DNA of 64,000 nt from Neurospora intermedia (Eukaryota > Ascomycota > Sordariomycetes > Sordariales > Sordariaceae): NCBI GenBank assembly GCA_037102815.1, contig BTPP01000001.1:5047001-5111000 (forward strand), in the 5' to 3' direction. The notes beneath the pieces were generated by a model, which was not told the DNA's origin, did not search any database, and saw only the letters and a list, made by a program, of their open reading frames with translations. This document shows positions 48,805 through 62,200 of the stretch, piece by piece. Made by a program: the position numbers and the translations under genes. Position 1 is the first letter of the stretch. Each line of letters begins with the position of its first letter.

Positions 48805-51800
48805 ATTTAATATAAGAATTAATTATACAACTATTACTTGGCTAAAACGTATAAAAACTTTAGAATAGGTTAATAAGTGGTTATTCAACCTTCGTATATT
48901 TTTTATTTCTAAAAATAACTACTTTTGAGAGTTTAATTACATTTCTTGGAAAGAGGTAAAAAGTAGTAGTTTTTAAGAAAAATTATATATAATTCTAATA
49001 TATGTGCATTCTTATAGGAATAAGTTTTTATTATATTTATAAACTATACTAACTTCCAGACTACAAATAGTACTAGTATTAGTATATTTGATAATTTTTA
49101 ACGAATTTTCAAAATTTTAAATTATTTATATTATAATATTAATTAGTAAAATTATATTAATATAATACCTAAGGATAGTATTAAATATAGGTACTAATAT
49201 ATACTGATATATTTTAATTAATTAATAGGAGAGATATATATAATGTATATAATATATTGTAAAACGAAATATTATTCTTAAAATTAGATTTTGAAATAAA
49301 GTAGAATAATTTAAAATAAATTAAAGATAGTACTACGGTATCACGGGGAGTTGAGACCGTAGTTACTATACTACTAAGTAACGGATTCGTTACTAACGGA
49401 TTCGTTTCGAGAGAAGAATCCGGCAGGTGACGGATTCGTTAAAGGGATTAATACGTAGCAGATTCGTTACTAAATAACGGATTCGTTTTGAAGAATTACG
49501 GTCAATTGCAACCTAAATCTTATATTAATAAATAGTATTACTGAATAAGAATTTTTAATTATAGATAATAATTAATTAAAGAAAGGAATCCGTTATTAAA
49601 ACGGATCCTTCTATAACTATTTATACCTATTCTATACTATATCGGGCTACGCTAAGCCGGATTCGGTTTAGTATAGCCTAGTATGTATAGATTTAGGGGA
49701 AGGCGGATTCGTCCCCTAATATCTCTTAGGGTTGGGAGAGATAATTACTAAATCCCCTCCTCTCGTTACTATTTAGCTAATTATATTATGCTTATAGCGC
49801 CTTCGGTATATCGTTGGAATTATTATCCTCCTCTAACTATCTAGTATCTTACTATATTTAATATATTAAATTAATCTTAATATTTTTACTTCTATACTAT
49901 TAAAGTATTTTATAAAGACTTTAACCCCTTTTTAAATAATAATAATAAATATAAGGGTAATAGTAAATTAATTCCCGAAGGTAGTAAAAATTATTAATAA
50001 GTATAGGCGGATTATTTATTAAGGTAGTTAATAAATTTATTTACCCTAATAGATAAAGGTTTAAATTTAGAAGGACTACTATTATTCGCGAATAAAATTT
50101 AGTATACTCCTAAGTTCTAATAATATTACTTTTATTTATTTACTTCGTTAGTAAGTAAGTATAAGTCTACTATATCTTTATTACTACTATTATTTATTAT
50201 AATTAATGTTATTTAATTTGCCTAATTAGAATATAGGTTTAGTATAATTATATTAATAGTTTTAAAGCGTTAGATTAATTCTATAAGGCTCTCTATAGTA
50301 AAGAGAAAACTAAATAGTTAATTATTAATAGGTTTATAACTACTATAAGTAACGGATCCGCTAATACCGGATCCTTAGCGTAAGTGAATAAAAATCTTCT
50401 TAATTTAAGAAACGATTTTAATATTAAATAATATTAATTTATTAATATATTCGGCGAAAGCCGAAATTTCTATAATTTAAAGTACTTTCTTTATTTACTT
50501 AATATTTTCTTTAATAGCAATTAGGCGGCGGATTATAATATTTTGGAAGCGGGTACTCTTTTCTACCGTTTTACGTACGTAAGTCTCTATAAAGTAAAAG
50601 ATCTCGTTAGTAACGAACCTATTAATTTAGTTATATAATTGGTAATTAGTACTATTAAATTTACTAGGACGAATTTTAATTAAATAAACTATATTTAAAT
50701 AAAAAAAGCAGCCGGTAATTTACTTAGGAAGGCTATTTAATATATTCGCTATTTTATAAATAAGGAGGGTAGATTGAATAAATAAATAATTCTTTTATTC
50801 GGAGGTAGCGCCTTCTTCCTTCTAAATATTAATAATTTTAATAGCTTAATTATAAATACTTTTAATTATTAGTAATTCCGAATATATTACCTTCCGTACG
50901 TAATTGCAATAGACGTAATTAATTTGCTCGTAAAGCCGGTTAAGTACTTCCTTAATATTTGAATATAAAACGTTTGTATTTTAATATTCTTCAGTTAATT
51001 CGAATAATTCGTTTTTTAAACGGCGGACTACAATAATTTTATTAATTAGGTTATTACCAATTAAATTAGATTCGTCGACGGTAAGAAAATACTTTTAATT
51101 ATCTTTAGTAAAATTAATAAGATTGTTATATACGTTTAATAGGGCGTTATAAAGTAATTCTTATTAATAATTAAATTTAAAGTCCTAAATAAAAGACTAG
51201 ACTATATCCTAAGAATTATCTATAAAGGTCGGCTTATTATTCGTTATTCTATAAATAATTCCGAAAGTAGGGATTAATTATAATTTAATAATAAAATCGC
51301 CGCTGTCCGCCAAACCCGCTAAGGTACGAATAATTTCTAATAAATAGTTCAACGGATTATATTTATATATAGTAGTATAATTATCTTAGTTAATAATATT
51401 AAGCGTTTAGTTAATATATTCCGAAACGCCGGGCTTTTAAAACTCTGTATATACTTCGATTCGACCGTTGGGGGTCGCCAATTAGACCTACCAGCCGGCG
51501 TTTATTCCCTTTAGATTAAAATAAGAATTAGGAGGGAGCCGAAATATTGTAACGGGTATAAAAATTATAATATTTTTAAATATAACCACTAGAAGAATAT
51601 TTATAGTTATTAGGGATTTAGTAAGGATTAAAAATATAATAAAGTATATTTTAATAATATTACTACCTACATTTATAATAAAACCTAAATAAATTTTTAT
51701 AGTAGGGACTAAATAGTAGCGTAAGGAAATATATTAAATAATCCAACCAACGGAATTAAAGCGTTAATCTCTTACCGTAGGCGTAGGCTTAAAGAATCTA

Positions 51801-52849
51801 ATAATTTCGTTTACTATTATAATATATATTATATATATACAGAAGTTTTGGATTTATATTTAAATCTATCGGCGAACTAGGTAGTATAAGGTTACTATAA
51901 TATTTTTATATAATAAAACGAACGTTATAATTAGGTTAATAATACTGTACGGTATTTATATTATAATCCTATTACTAAAAATAATAATTATTTACTTATT
52001 AGCGGTCTCTTCCGAACGGGTATATATATTAAATATAATATATCCTTCCGTATCCTTAGTAGGATTATATAAAATAGTATAAATTAATTTAATAAACTCT
52101 TTATTATAATTTTCAAATTATTTACGTATTCTATTAGAGATTATAGTATTAATATTAAGCGTAGCTTCGGCAATTATATATTAACGTTGGTTTAATTTTA
52201 TAAGGAGTAAATAGTTTACTATAGCCTTTAGTCGTATGTAAGTTAATTTTAACGAATATATTTGCGGATAGGAAAGTAAACGAGGAAAATACGAACGATT
52301 CTTTTATAATAGGGGTAATAATAAAATAAGAAAGCGTAGGCGGATTTAGTTTATTATAAGGAAAAAGACGAGCGGAAGGTTTAAGGAAAATAGTTAATTA
52401 TAAGCTCCCGGTATAAAAGAAAAAACGAAACTAGTATAGTAAATTAAAGTTGAAAGAAGTAATAACTATTAGGTAAAAAAAAAGGAAAAGTAGAAAGAAA
52501 AGAAAAAATATTAAATTAAATAAATATTATACTATAGGACGAATTAAAAATAAAATAAAACGGACAAAGGAAAAAATATATTAGGGCCCGTACGGCGCCC
52601 CTTTATTAATAGTAGGGAGAATAACGAATTTAATTAGCTTTAAGTACCGGTAACGAATCTATTACTAGTTAAAGGGCTAATAAATTCGTTCTATTTCTTT
52701 AGGCGGTAAATACGGGCTATACTTCTACTATTGAACCTTTTTTTTTTATTATAATTAATAGAACGACGATTATATTAGTATATAGAATAGTTTTTACTAA
52801 TATTTACTCCGGCGGAATATATTTAAATTATTCTTTCTCTTTCTATTAA
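48805..52849. other. RIP-mutated AT-rich repeat relic, family not assigned
   Basis: From about 48,805 the composition drops to strongly AT-rich, with CpA/TpG rare and TpA in excess; every frame is broken by TAA/TAG. The family could not be recognised in either strand. One plus-strand stretch at about 52,400-52,560 is purine-rich and would read as a Lys/Arg-rich tail (KKRK-like), as at the end of some transposase or gag proteins, but this is weak. Less mutated patches lie at 49,335-49,515 and near 51,300. Confidence 0.7.
49381..49487 (+). repeat. Cluster of an 11-bp direct repeat (ACGGATTCGTT)
   Basis: Exact copies start at 49381, 49396, 49430 and 49477, with a variant (CAGATTCGTT) at 49459. 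Related GGATTCG/GGATCC words recur at about 49590-49610, 49698 and 50348-50372. Spacing is irregular. It may be the remains of an LTR or terminal region. Confidence 0.8.
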
Positions 52850-55800
52850 TCGATAGGGAATTTTCTCTTATATTTTTGTACTATCTTTTCGTCGAGGTTT
52901 ATTAGTACCGAACGCTTTAACCAACGTATATTTATTCTTAGCATATTCTTCCTTATAATTAAGAATTTAATTACTTTACTTTTATATTTATAAACCTTTA
53001 TATAATAGTCTATAATCTTCTTAAGTATAAAAGGCGTTTGGTTATTTAATTCTATTTCGGTAGGAGGATCCTTCTATCTTTAAAATAAATCCGGGCCTTT
53101 AGCTATCCTATATAATTAAATTACCGATATTATATAATAAAGTTTTAAGTCCTTTAGAAAGTTGAACTTATAGGTAAAATAGTTTACCTTCCTTATAATA
53201 CAATATAAACTTAATTTTAGTACTAACTACTTCCGTTTTAGCTTTTTAAGTAATTTATATCTATTACCGAATCGAATATAAATTATATCCCCGACTTCGA
53301 ATTATATTAGAATATACTTTGTATTATAATATTACTTTATTATTATATCTATTTTACTAATTAATTCGGCGGCTTCCTTCTAATATCCCGATTTAAGTAC
53401 CTATAGGGCCGCTATACTAAGTAGGGTCTTTTTATTAAAGAGCCTAGTAAAAATATTTAATATTAACCGAAGTTTAAATTTGTATACTACCTCGTTAGGG
53501 CTTATTCCTAATATAGTATATAGCGAATTATTAAATTAGTATTAGATAGTAAGTAAAATATTAGTTTAGGGTTAATTAAAAATAGTATAATAAAAGCGAA
53601 TAGTAATTTTAATAGTTTAATTTATACGTTTAGATTATTTATTTATTTGGGGATAATATATTATAAAGTAAAGTAGTTTTATTCCGCAAGTAGAAAAAAT
53701 CTTTCTCTATATTTCGGATACGAATTTTACGTTTCGATCGCTAATAATCCTTTATAGGATACCCCAATTAGTAAATCCCTAAATTTATAATTTTATTATT
53801 ACCTAATCCTTAATTATATAAATAGAATAATTAGTTATTAATAGGACCTTATTATTGAATTTATACGTATTAGTATTTATAATATTTAATAATAAGTAAT
53901 TTAATAGCGCTTAGAAGGTTCCTAATATATTTATAATAAGTATATTAATTATAAAATTTATAATTATAATATAAAAGGATTATAATAAAGAGCGAATAGG
54001 CTAAAGTTCCTTTAATATTAATTAATAATCGGTCTAATACTTTTAATAAATTCGATAGTAATTAATATATAATTTTACTTTCTATATTTTATAGTAAAAG
54101 TAGATATAATTGAGTTTGGCTATTATACGGTTGACCCTAGTATATTATTTTTTATTGTATATTAAAGCTAGGATTTCGGGTACGTAATTCGAAGGAAGGT
54201 AAATCCGCTTTTCGTTATTATAATTAATATAAAAGAGGATATTATTATAGAATTTAAACGGGCCGGCTAATAAATAATCCTTACGGTCCGTACGCCTTAG
54301 TAACGAATTCGGCGGAAGTACCGAATTTATTATCAATTAAACTATAATATATAATATATCGATAATTTTCTAGTACTACGGATCTATCTTATAACCTTCT
54401 ATAATCTTCGTTTTAAATTCTTATATTAATACTAATACGGCGGAATAGAAGTCTAGCGTCGCTAATTCCGCTTAATTCGCTTATATATCTTCTAATTAAT
54501 TTATATTATTATAGTTAATATAGCGATCTAATTCTATTAGGAGTTGCAATAGTGCATTAGGTATGATATTTAATAGTCCTAGAATATAAAAAACGTTTAA
54601 CCGAAATTGCGACGCTTAATTTGCTATATTAATTAATTTAAAGTTTACTTTAATTAAATCTATAGTAATTAATAATATATATTTTAAAATCCTTTTCGTT
54701 AGCGAATAATCCGTTAAGATAGTAATAAGGTATTTGTTAGATTGAATTATCTTTCGCTATTTTTTTAAAATTTAGATTACTATTACAATTTTAATTTCCG
54801 TAGAATTATAATATTTTTCGGTAGGAGTTATTTTATAAAAAATGAAAGTAATTAAGCGAATTCATTTAATAGGAATATTATATTTAAGTATATCCTTACT
54901 ATTCTATTTATTTATAAATTAAAAAGCTATTGTATTAAAACCCTATTTATATATATCGGTCTTAAAAAAGAGTAATTGTAATCAATTATAATACTACGGT
55001 TTAATTTAATTATATAAGTCGGCCTATATAATTTTAAAAGACTTTCGTTCTTCTTTAGTAGGGATAAACTTTATCCTAGTAGTATAAGTTTTGCGGGTAT
55101 TCTTAAACGCTCCTATAGGTAATTCCTTTAATTTATATTCTTATTAGAATAAATTAGTTTTATAATATTTAAATAGAACGCTTTTAATTTAGAATTAAAT
55201 AATATTAGACCGAAGCTATCCTATTATACCGATGTAAATTTTTAATACTTTTAAGGTCTTTAGGAATTTAATTTATTTGAAAGTAGTAATACAATTATTA
55301 GTATAGTTAATTCCTTTTCTATTTATTATATAGTTGAGTAGTTTTACTAATAGATACCCTACGAACGATTTATTAGCGCCGATATAAATATAATATTTAT
55401 TAATAATATTTAATATTATTCGAAAATGTTTAAGATATTCTTCGGCTGTTTTACTAAATATAATAATATTATCGATATATATACGAACGAAATACTGATA
55501 TTCAAAAAAGCGGCGATTTATAAATCGTTAGGCGAAGGTTAGTATATTCTTAAAACCTATTAAAATAATATTAAACTACTCAAACCTTCGGGGGCTAATA
55601 ACTATTATATAATCCTTATATTTAGAATATACGGGCAATTAATAAAAGAAATCGGAGGTATTAAAGATGGAAGAAATAATATAACCGACTATATTATCTA
55701 TAATATCCTATTAGTCGGGAAGAAGATATATATTTAGGATAGCAACTTCGTTTAATAATTAGAAATTGGAAATAATTCGCCCTTTCTCCCCTTTAGCCCC

Positions 55801-58800
55801 TTTATACTATATAATAAAAATTAAATATATTAAAAACGCCAGTTAATTTATAAAGTTTATTCTACTTTAAATATATAGCCGATTATATATTTTATTAAAG
55901 AAAGTACAGTCTTTGTACCCTAATAGGTAAATACGAACCTACTACCTTTAATTTTATTAACTTTTAATTAAATTAATATATATCTTCTCGTTTTCGGTTA
56001 TTAGGATTATTCTTTAATTATAGAAAATATTATAGCTATTTATTAGCTTAATAAATTTTTTAACGAATTCCAGCGAATTACAATAAACGTTAACCCCTTA
56101 TACCGATTTTACTTTAGGGATATTATTAAACTTATTTAAGCCTTATATTAATAGTTTAAATAATTCTAACTTCCGAAAGGGAATTAATATACTTAAATCC
56201 GCCTCTTCGGCTATTATTACTATCTACCGGTCTTCTTCGTTAAGAAATATCGTATATTAATCTAGAGTAAGCCCTATTTAGATAGTAGGTATAAAGTAAT
56301 TAAAATTATAATTATCTACTATTATACCGAATTCGTCTCCTATATATTCGTAAATATATCCGACGGTCTTATAAACCCTAATAATAATAAGCTATACAGT
56401 ACAATTTAGGACTATAATATTCTTTATAGTATAATAAATAATAATATAATTAAAAATACTATTATAATCGGCTTAAAAATTATAAACCGTAGGATCAAAC
56501 CTTCGCGGATCCTAAGGCAAATCGATATATTAAATAGAGATTTATATTTTAATAAAGGCCGGTATTATAACCTTCCTAACTAAAATTACTTTACGTAAAG
56601 TAATTTATAGCGTTTTAATTATTATATATATTATTTTTCTATAAATTTAAGCGTACCGCTCTATTTTAATCTTCCTAAATATTTAACCCTTCACTTTTAT
56701 ATTATATATTAATTAAAAATAGACTTCTCCTAATATAAAATTAAAGGTTACTCTATAATCGATAAGGAAGCGAATTTCCAATAATAGACGGGGTACAAAA
56801 TCGGTTATAATATTATACAAACTAGGAAATATCTATTAATTTATATTCCTTAAATACGCCCTCTTATATAGAAGTTGAATTTTATTTACTTTGTAATCTC
56901 TTCGCTATTTAAAATACCGTTAATTCAAAAACTAATTATAAGGAAGAAGTATAGGTTCTTCGCAAATTTATAAACGAATTTCTTATTAATTAAAATATTA
57001 AACGCTTTTAAATTTAAATAAATATTAACCTTTAAGCTATCTAGGTCCCTACTAATTAGTACTATTAAATATATTGTTTTATATAGAATATATATTAGTT
57101 TGGTAATTAATATAGGATTCGCTTCGACGATTTAACGTTCTTAGAAAGCGAAGTTAGCATCTTCTTTAACGTTCGAAGAATTATATCCATTAATTATAAG
57201 GAGGTTAATAACGGTTTAAAATTAACTAATATAATTAATTAGTTCGTCCTCCTCTATTTTATTAATAGCAATTAATGCTTAATAATAATCGGTTTAATTA
57301 GCGAATTCGATTAATATTATATTAGATTCGTCTAAATAATCCTTTCTTTTATTTAGGATATCCTCAATACTATATATAAAATTTACTTCTTCCTCCACTT
57401 CTTCTTCTCCTTTATTAATAATAATATAATTAAACTCCCTAAACTCTTTAACCTTCTTTTTTAAATTAAATATATCCTTATAGAAATAATAATAGTCTCT
57501 AAAATATAAATTACTATTACTATTAGTCTTTTACTAATAAAAGTATTCTTAATATTAATTACTATAATTACTATTTCCTTAATAATAATTATCCTACCTA
57601 TAATTATTTTCCTCCTTACTTTATTTATTCTATTAATACCGCTCGCCCGAACTTTAATTCTAATATCCTCTATTACAACCCTAAAAAGAATAATATCTAT
57701 ACAATAAATCCTTCTAATAAGAGCCGGATTCTCCCTAATACGCAGCCTCTTCGTTATAATCCTTAGCGACCTCTTCGTCCCTATATTCAAAATAAATAAC
57801 TAATTTAATATATTACTTTTAGAACGCTTCCTATTATATCCCTACTTTCTCATTTATAAGGCGTAAATACCGCTCCTTAATATTATCCGTAGACGGTTTA
57901 TTTAATAAACCCTTCAAATTAGAATATAAATTAATATAGAAATAATATAATTATTAATAGTCGGTAGTATTACCCTATCTCCAAATATAGCGGAATAAAT
58001 AATCGGCGAAAATATAAATAGACTTTTTATAAGTATTACGTACTTTAATAAATTAATTCTTCTATAATTATAGGGTTACTTTAATAGGGTTAATTCTAAA
58101 TTATTTATCTATTAATTAAAGTAAAATCTTAAATAATTTAATATAAACTTCGTAATCCTCGGTTAATAATTCTATAATCTACTAAACTATTACTTCGCCC
58201 TTTAATAAGTTTTAGAAATAAAAGAATATTTTCGGGAAGCGATTAGGGCCGTCCGTTACGCCTACCCGACAATTTACTTCCCAATTAAAGAAATTTCAAT
58301 AATATAAAACTTTTCTTAAATAGAATATATTAAACCTTTAATACTTATTATAAAGGGCATTAAACTAAAATATACTAATTTCCTACAATTTCCAATTATT
58401 ATTTATAATTTAAACGTTATTAGGGGGGTTAATACTATAATAGCCTAAAGCTATATATAATAGACCGTTAGGAAGCCCTCTACTTAAGAAATTAGAACTT
58501 TAGAATAGAAGTATTAAAGCCCGTCCTCTACTATAAAAATTCTTAAGGCTATTAAAATTATTAGGATTATTAAAGGCGCCGGCAACTCCCTAATAAGGCG
58601 GTCTTTTATTACCGCCGCCGCCTCCTCCTTTAAATTTAATTAAGGGGGCTAATAAATTAGTAAGGAAATTAATTAAATAGTTAGGAATACTTAAATATTT
58701 ATATAGGCCTATTCTCTATCTTAAATAGAAATATATTAAATAATTATAAAGTAGGTATATAACTCCGTAGGAATAAGCGTATCCGAATTACTTTATAGTA

Positions 58801-58985
58801 TTATTTAACTATTAAAATCTAAAGAAAAAACCGTTAGGAGGAAAATTTAAGGGAATCCTAAATAATAATATATTTTAATTAATTCTTAAGGGTATAAAAC
58901 TTTTATAAGTAATAAGGGTAATAGAAATACCTATAGGAATATTATTATAACGTCTAATTTTAAAGTTAGTATTTTTAATATTTAT
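52850..58985 (-). mobile_element. Ty3/gypsy retrotransposon relic A, RIP-mutated, minus strand
   Basis: Minus-strand translation in shifting frames gives gypsy pol in normal order. RT at about 56,000-55,250: the LPVYSKYKDYIIVISP region and the core YIDNIIIFS near 55,485-55,455, where active elements have YIDD. RNase H at about 55,030-54,680 (FFKTD, TEIKIVIV, ILTDYS). The H2C2-type pre-integrase region at 54,340-54,050 (YLPSNYVPEILALI). Integrase core at about 54,000-53,350 (ISDRNVKFVSE, SPNEVVYKFKLR). A chromodomain-like tail follows at about 53,300-52,900 (FEVGDIIYIRFGN, YKLLKKLKRK). Tryptophan and glutamine codons have become stops. The gag end, about 56.2-58.9 kb, is not readable. Limits are approximate and LTRs were not identified with certainty. 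Confidence 0.85.
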
Positions 58986-58989
58986 TCCG

Positions 58990-59231
58990 GCTAAGCAAAT
59001 AACAGATTTATCACAAGCGACGTAGTTACGAGAGACAAACTAAATACGTTGATTCCAAATCTATTGTAGAATTATAAAATAAAAAAGAAAAGAAGAAAAC
59101 GTACAAAAGTACACATAAGGTCTAGGGTTTTAACCTAGAGCCCTAATACCTATACGCCAGGTCAGTTACCGGTACGGCTACACCGTCCCTATACCTGCCC
59201 GGTAGGTACAACCGCTAATACCGTAATATTA
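58990..59231 (-). repeat. LTR-like island not affected by RIP, likely 3' LTR of element B
   Basis: This short stretch keeps many CpA/TpG dinucleotides (for example CACAAGCGAC, GACAAAC, TACAACC), unlike both flanks. On the minus strand it directly follows a G8 polypurine tract, the position expected for the start of a 3' LTR downstream of the integrase of element B. It includes an inverted repeat, TCTAGG-...-CCTAGA at 59121-59139. The matching 5' LTR would lie beyond the window. Confidence 0.5.
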
Positions 59232-59239
59232 CCCCCCCC
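59232..59239 (-). other. Polypurine tract of retrotransposon B
   Basis: Eight C on the plus strand, so G8 on the coding (minus) strand, immediately before the LTR-like island. Polypurine tracts prime plus-strand DNA synthesis in LTR retrotransposons. Confidence 0.55.
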
Positions 59240-62200
59240 AATAGAAAAGACTCGTCTTAAATTGTATAAAAATATTAGAAAACTATTATATATATAAAGT
59301 AGGTCCTCGGCCCGCTATTTCCTCTAATTAAAATTATATAAAAAAATTACTATTACTTTAATTCAAATATAGTTACTTTCTAAATAGAGGGGGGGTATCC
59401 TTAGGATTCTAATTAATTCGTTGGTTTTAGGCCCCCACACTATTATTAATTATATTAACTATCTTCTACGGTATATTAATTATTCTACCCTATTAATCCG
59501 TTTAAATTAGCTAATATATACGTCCCCCCTTCTTTTTTAAAATTCCTACCCTAAGGATTACTTCCTTACCCTAACGTATTATTTTATTACCTATAATCCT
59601 TTTTATATAACTATATTATTATTATTATAATTTAAATCTAATTTATCCGTCTCTATTGCCTTTAATCAATTATTAAATTACTTTAAGGGTCCTAGCTATT
59701 CTAAATACCGTATATAGTAGTTTTAGAAAAGGACTAGCGAATATTTAAAGTCCCGGACGTTATAATATTTCAGATCCGAATTATAACCTTACTAGTTCGC
59801 CTAGTACTATAGACGTTTATAATATATTTTAAACACTAAAATCTCCTCTACTTCCTATTTAATATTATCCCCTACGTATTCCCCTATAGGCTCTTTAATA
59901 TATTAACCTAGCAATAGATTATTTAAGTATTTCCTAAGGCGGTCGGTATAGAAAATGTTAGATCCCCTCTACCTATCCGGCACTTCTAAACGGTAAGAAT
60001 AGTTATATTCCTCCTTAATTCGGAATTATTAACTAATTATTAGAAAGTCTAATTTATAATTCGGCCGGTCGGATAGTTCGCTTCTCTTAATAATAACAAC
60101 CTTATCCCTAATACTAAAGTTTAGGACGCGGTAGTATTAGTTAGCCTACTTTATTATCCGGGTTTGGGTAATTATAATAAATTCCCTTACCTTCTTAATA
60201 TAGCTATATATTCTTTTTACTATATTTTAAACCTCCTTACAGTTAAATCGTTCCCTTATTACTATTTATATTAAATCGGAGCGCGCTTTCTAATCTAAAG
60301 TACCTAATATTAGGAATCCCTTTAAAACCTTATATAACTATATACTACCTAGGCTATTATATAGTATACCTATTTAAATAGCATTTATAGCGGGTATTAC
60401 TTCGGACTAATTATTTTAGAAATAGTTTACGAAAGGGTATAGCTATTAATTAAAATATTTATTTATAATCTCCGCTTGGCCGGCTATTTGGCTATAGTCC
60501 GACGAAGCTAATTTCTATTTAATATTTAGGATCTTTACAAATTCATTAATAAAGTCGGTAATAAACTACGGATTACAATCGGAAATAATCTCTTTAAGTA
60601 GCCTATATACATAATAGGGGCCTTTGTAGTATATTCGTACTACGTCCCTAGCGGTTACACTAATATAATATAGGGTTGTTTAGGTTGTTTTATTTAGGCG
60701 ATCGATTATTACTAGCGTATTATTAAATCCCTAGCAGTCCTTTAATATAAATTTAAAGTCTATTACAAAATAGTTCTACGTCCGTTATATTAATAGTATT
60801 AAGTATAATTTACTAGGACTCTTATTACAAAGGACTTTCGAAATATAGTATATTAAGCAATTAGCTACGTATCGATCTACATTTCCGGTTATACCGGGCT
60901 ACTAAAATTAGGTAGTAATTAACCGCCTAATTTTATTACAACCGGGGTAGGCAATAATAATCTTTACATATAGTTCGTATATTACCTAGGCGCGTAATAT
61001 CCCCGGTAGTACTATTAATTTTCTATATCGCATTAATAATTTATTATACATAATAAATTAATACCTATTTTCCCCCTACCAAACTATATTTTAATAAATT
61101 TCGAACTTAATATTCGTTTTATTCTTTAATATTAAGCAGTCTATTAGGATATACCCTTCTAAGCGTTCATTTACAAACGGGGACGCACTTTCGATCTCCT
61201 CTAAGTCTATTTCTATAATTACAATATTAATAGCTATAATAGCGGATAGCAACCTCAATTCGATTGAGGTTACTAAAGAGAATACCCCTCCCGAATAAAC
61301 TATAGAACTATCTTCGAAGGTCCGGAAAATATATATCGTACAATAAACCTCTTACTTTACTTTCTAAATCTTTAAGTCTTTTAACTTCCTAAATAGTACG
61401 TTAGCGGTACTATTATTTTTCCCGGGCCAGTACGAAATTACAAAGTAGTATTACACTAAAAACTCGGCCTAACCTACCTAACGAAAATTAAATAACCTCT
61501 TTATACTAAAATACTTTAGAGCTTTATAATCGGTAATAACTAGGAACGGTATCTGCAACCCTATTAGCTCGGCCCTTTAATATTATAAAGCGCAAATAAT
61601 AACTATTAATTCCTTATTATAAATAGAGTAATTATACTCCGCTCCGTATATTATCTCCGAAAAGAAAGCTACTAATTTCTAATTTCCCTCTACCTTTTAT
61701 AAAAGAACGCCAGCTACTACTCCATTTAAAACATTTATTTCTACTCTAATTAGGCAATTATATTTAAAGTATCTTAAAATAAACGTACTTAATAAACGTC
61801 TCTTAAACTTATTAAATACCTCCTAACAATCCTTATTCTAACTATACTCCTCACCCTTCTTCATTAAAACTATTAGGGGTTTAACTATCCTACTATAATC
61901 TTTTATAAATTTATAATAGAAATTATAAAATCCGAAGAAGGATTAAATACTTTTAATATTTATTAGAATCTACTAATTTTTAATAATAGCGATTTTCTAA
62001 AGGTCTATAACTATACTATCTTTACTAATAATAAATCTAAGAAATTTCGTCTTTTTAATATAGAATTCGTATTTATCTAAATCGGTTTACAACCTAGCTG
62101 CCTCTAAACGGGCTAAAACCTTCTTAACGTAGACTTTATACTCTTCCAAACTATTTAAGAAAATTAGAATATTATCGATATATACATTATAAAAATCGTC

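Noticed and set aside
57461-57790. 109-codon minus frame in the AT-rich block
   Set aside because: Ile/Arg-rich, as expected for RIP-mutated DNA. It lies within element A and matched no protein I know.
59120-59215. Telomere-like TTAGGG/CCCTAA words
   Set aside because: Only single isolated hexamers occur (for example CCCTAA near 59141), never a tandem array.
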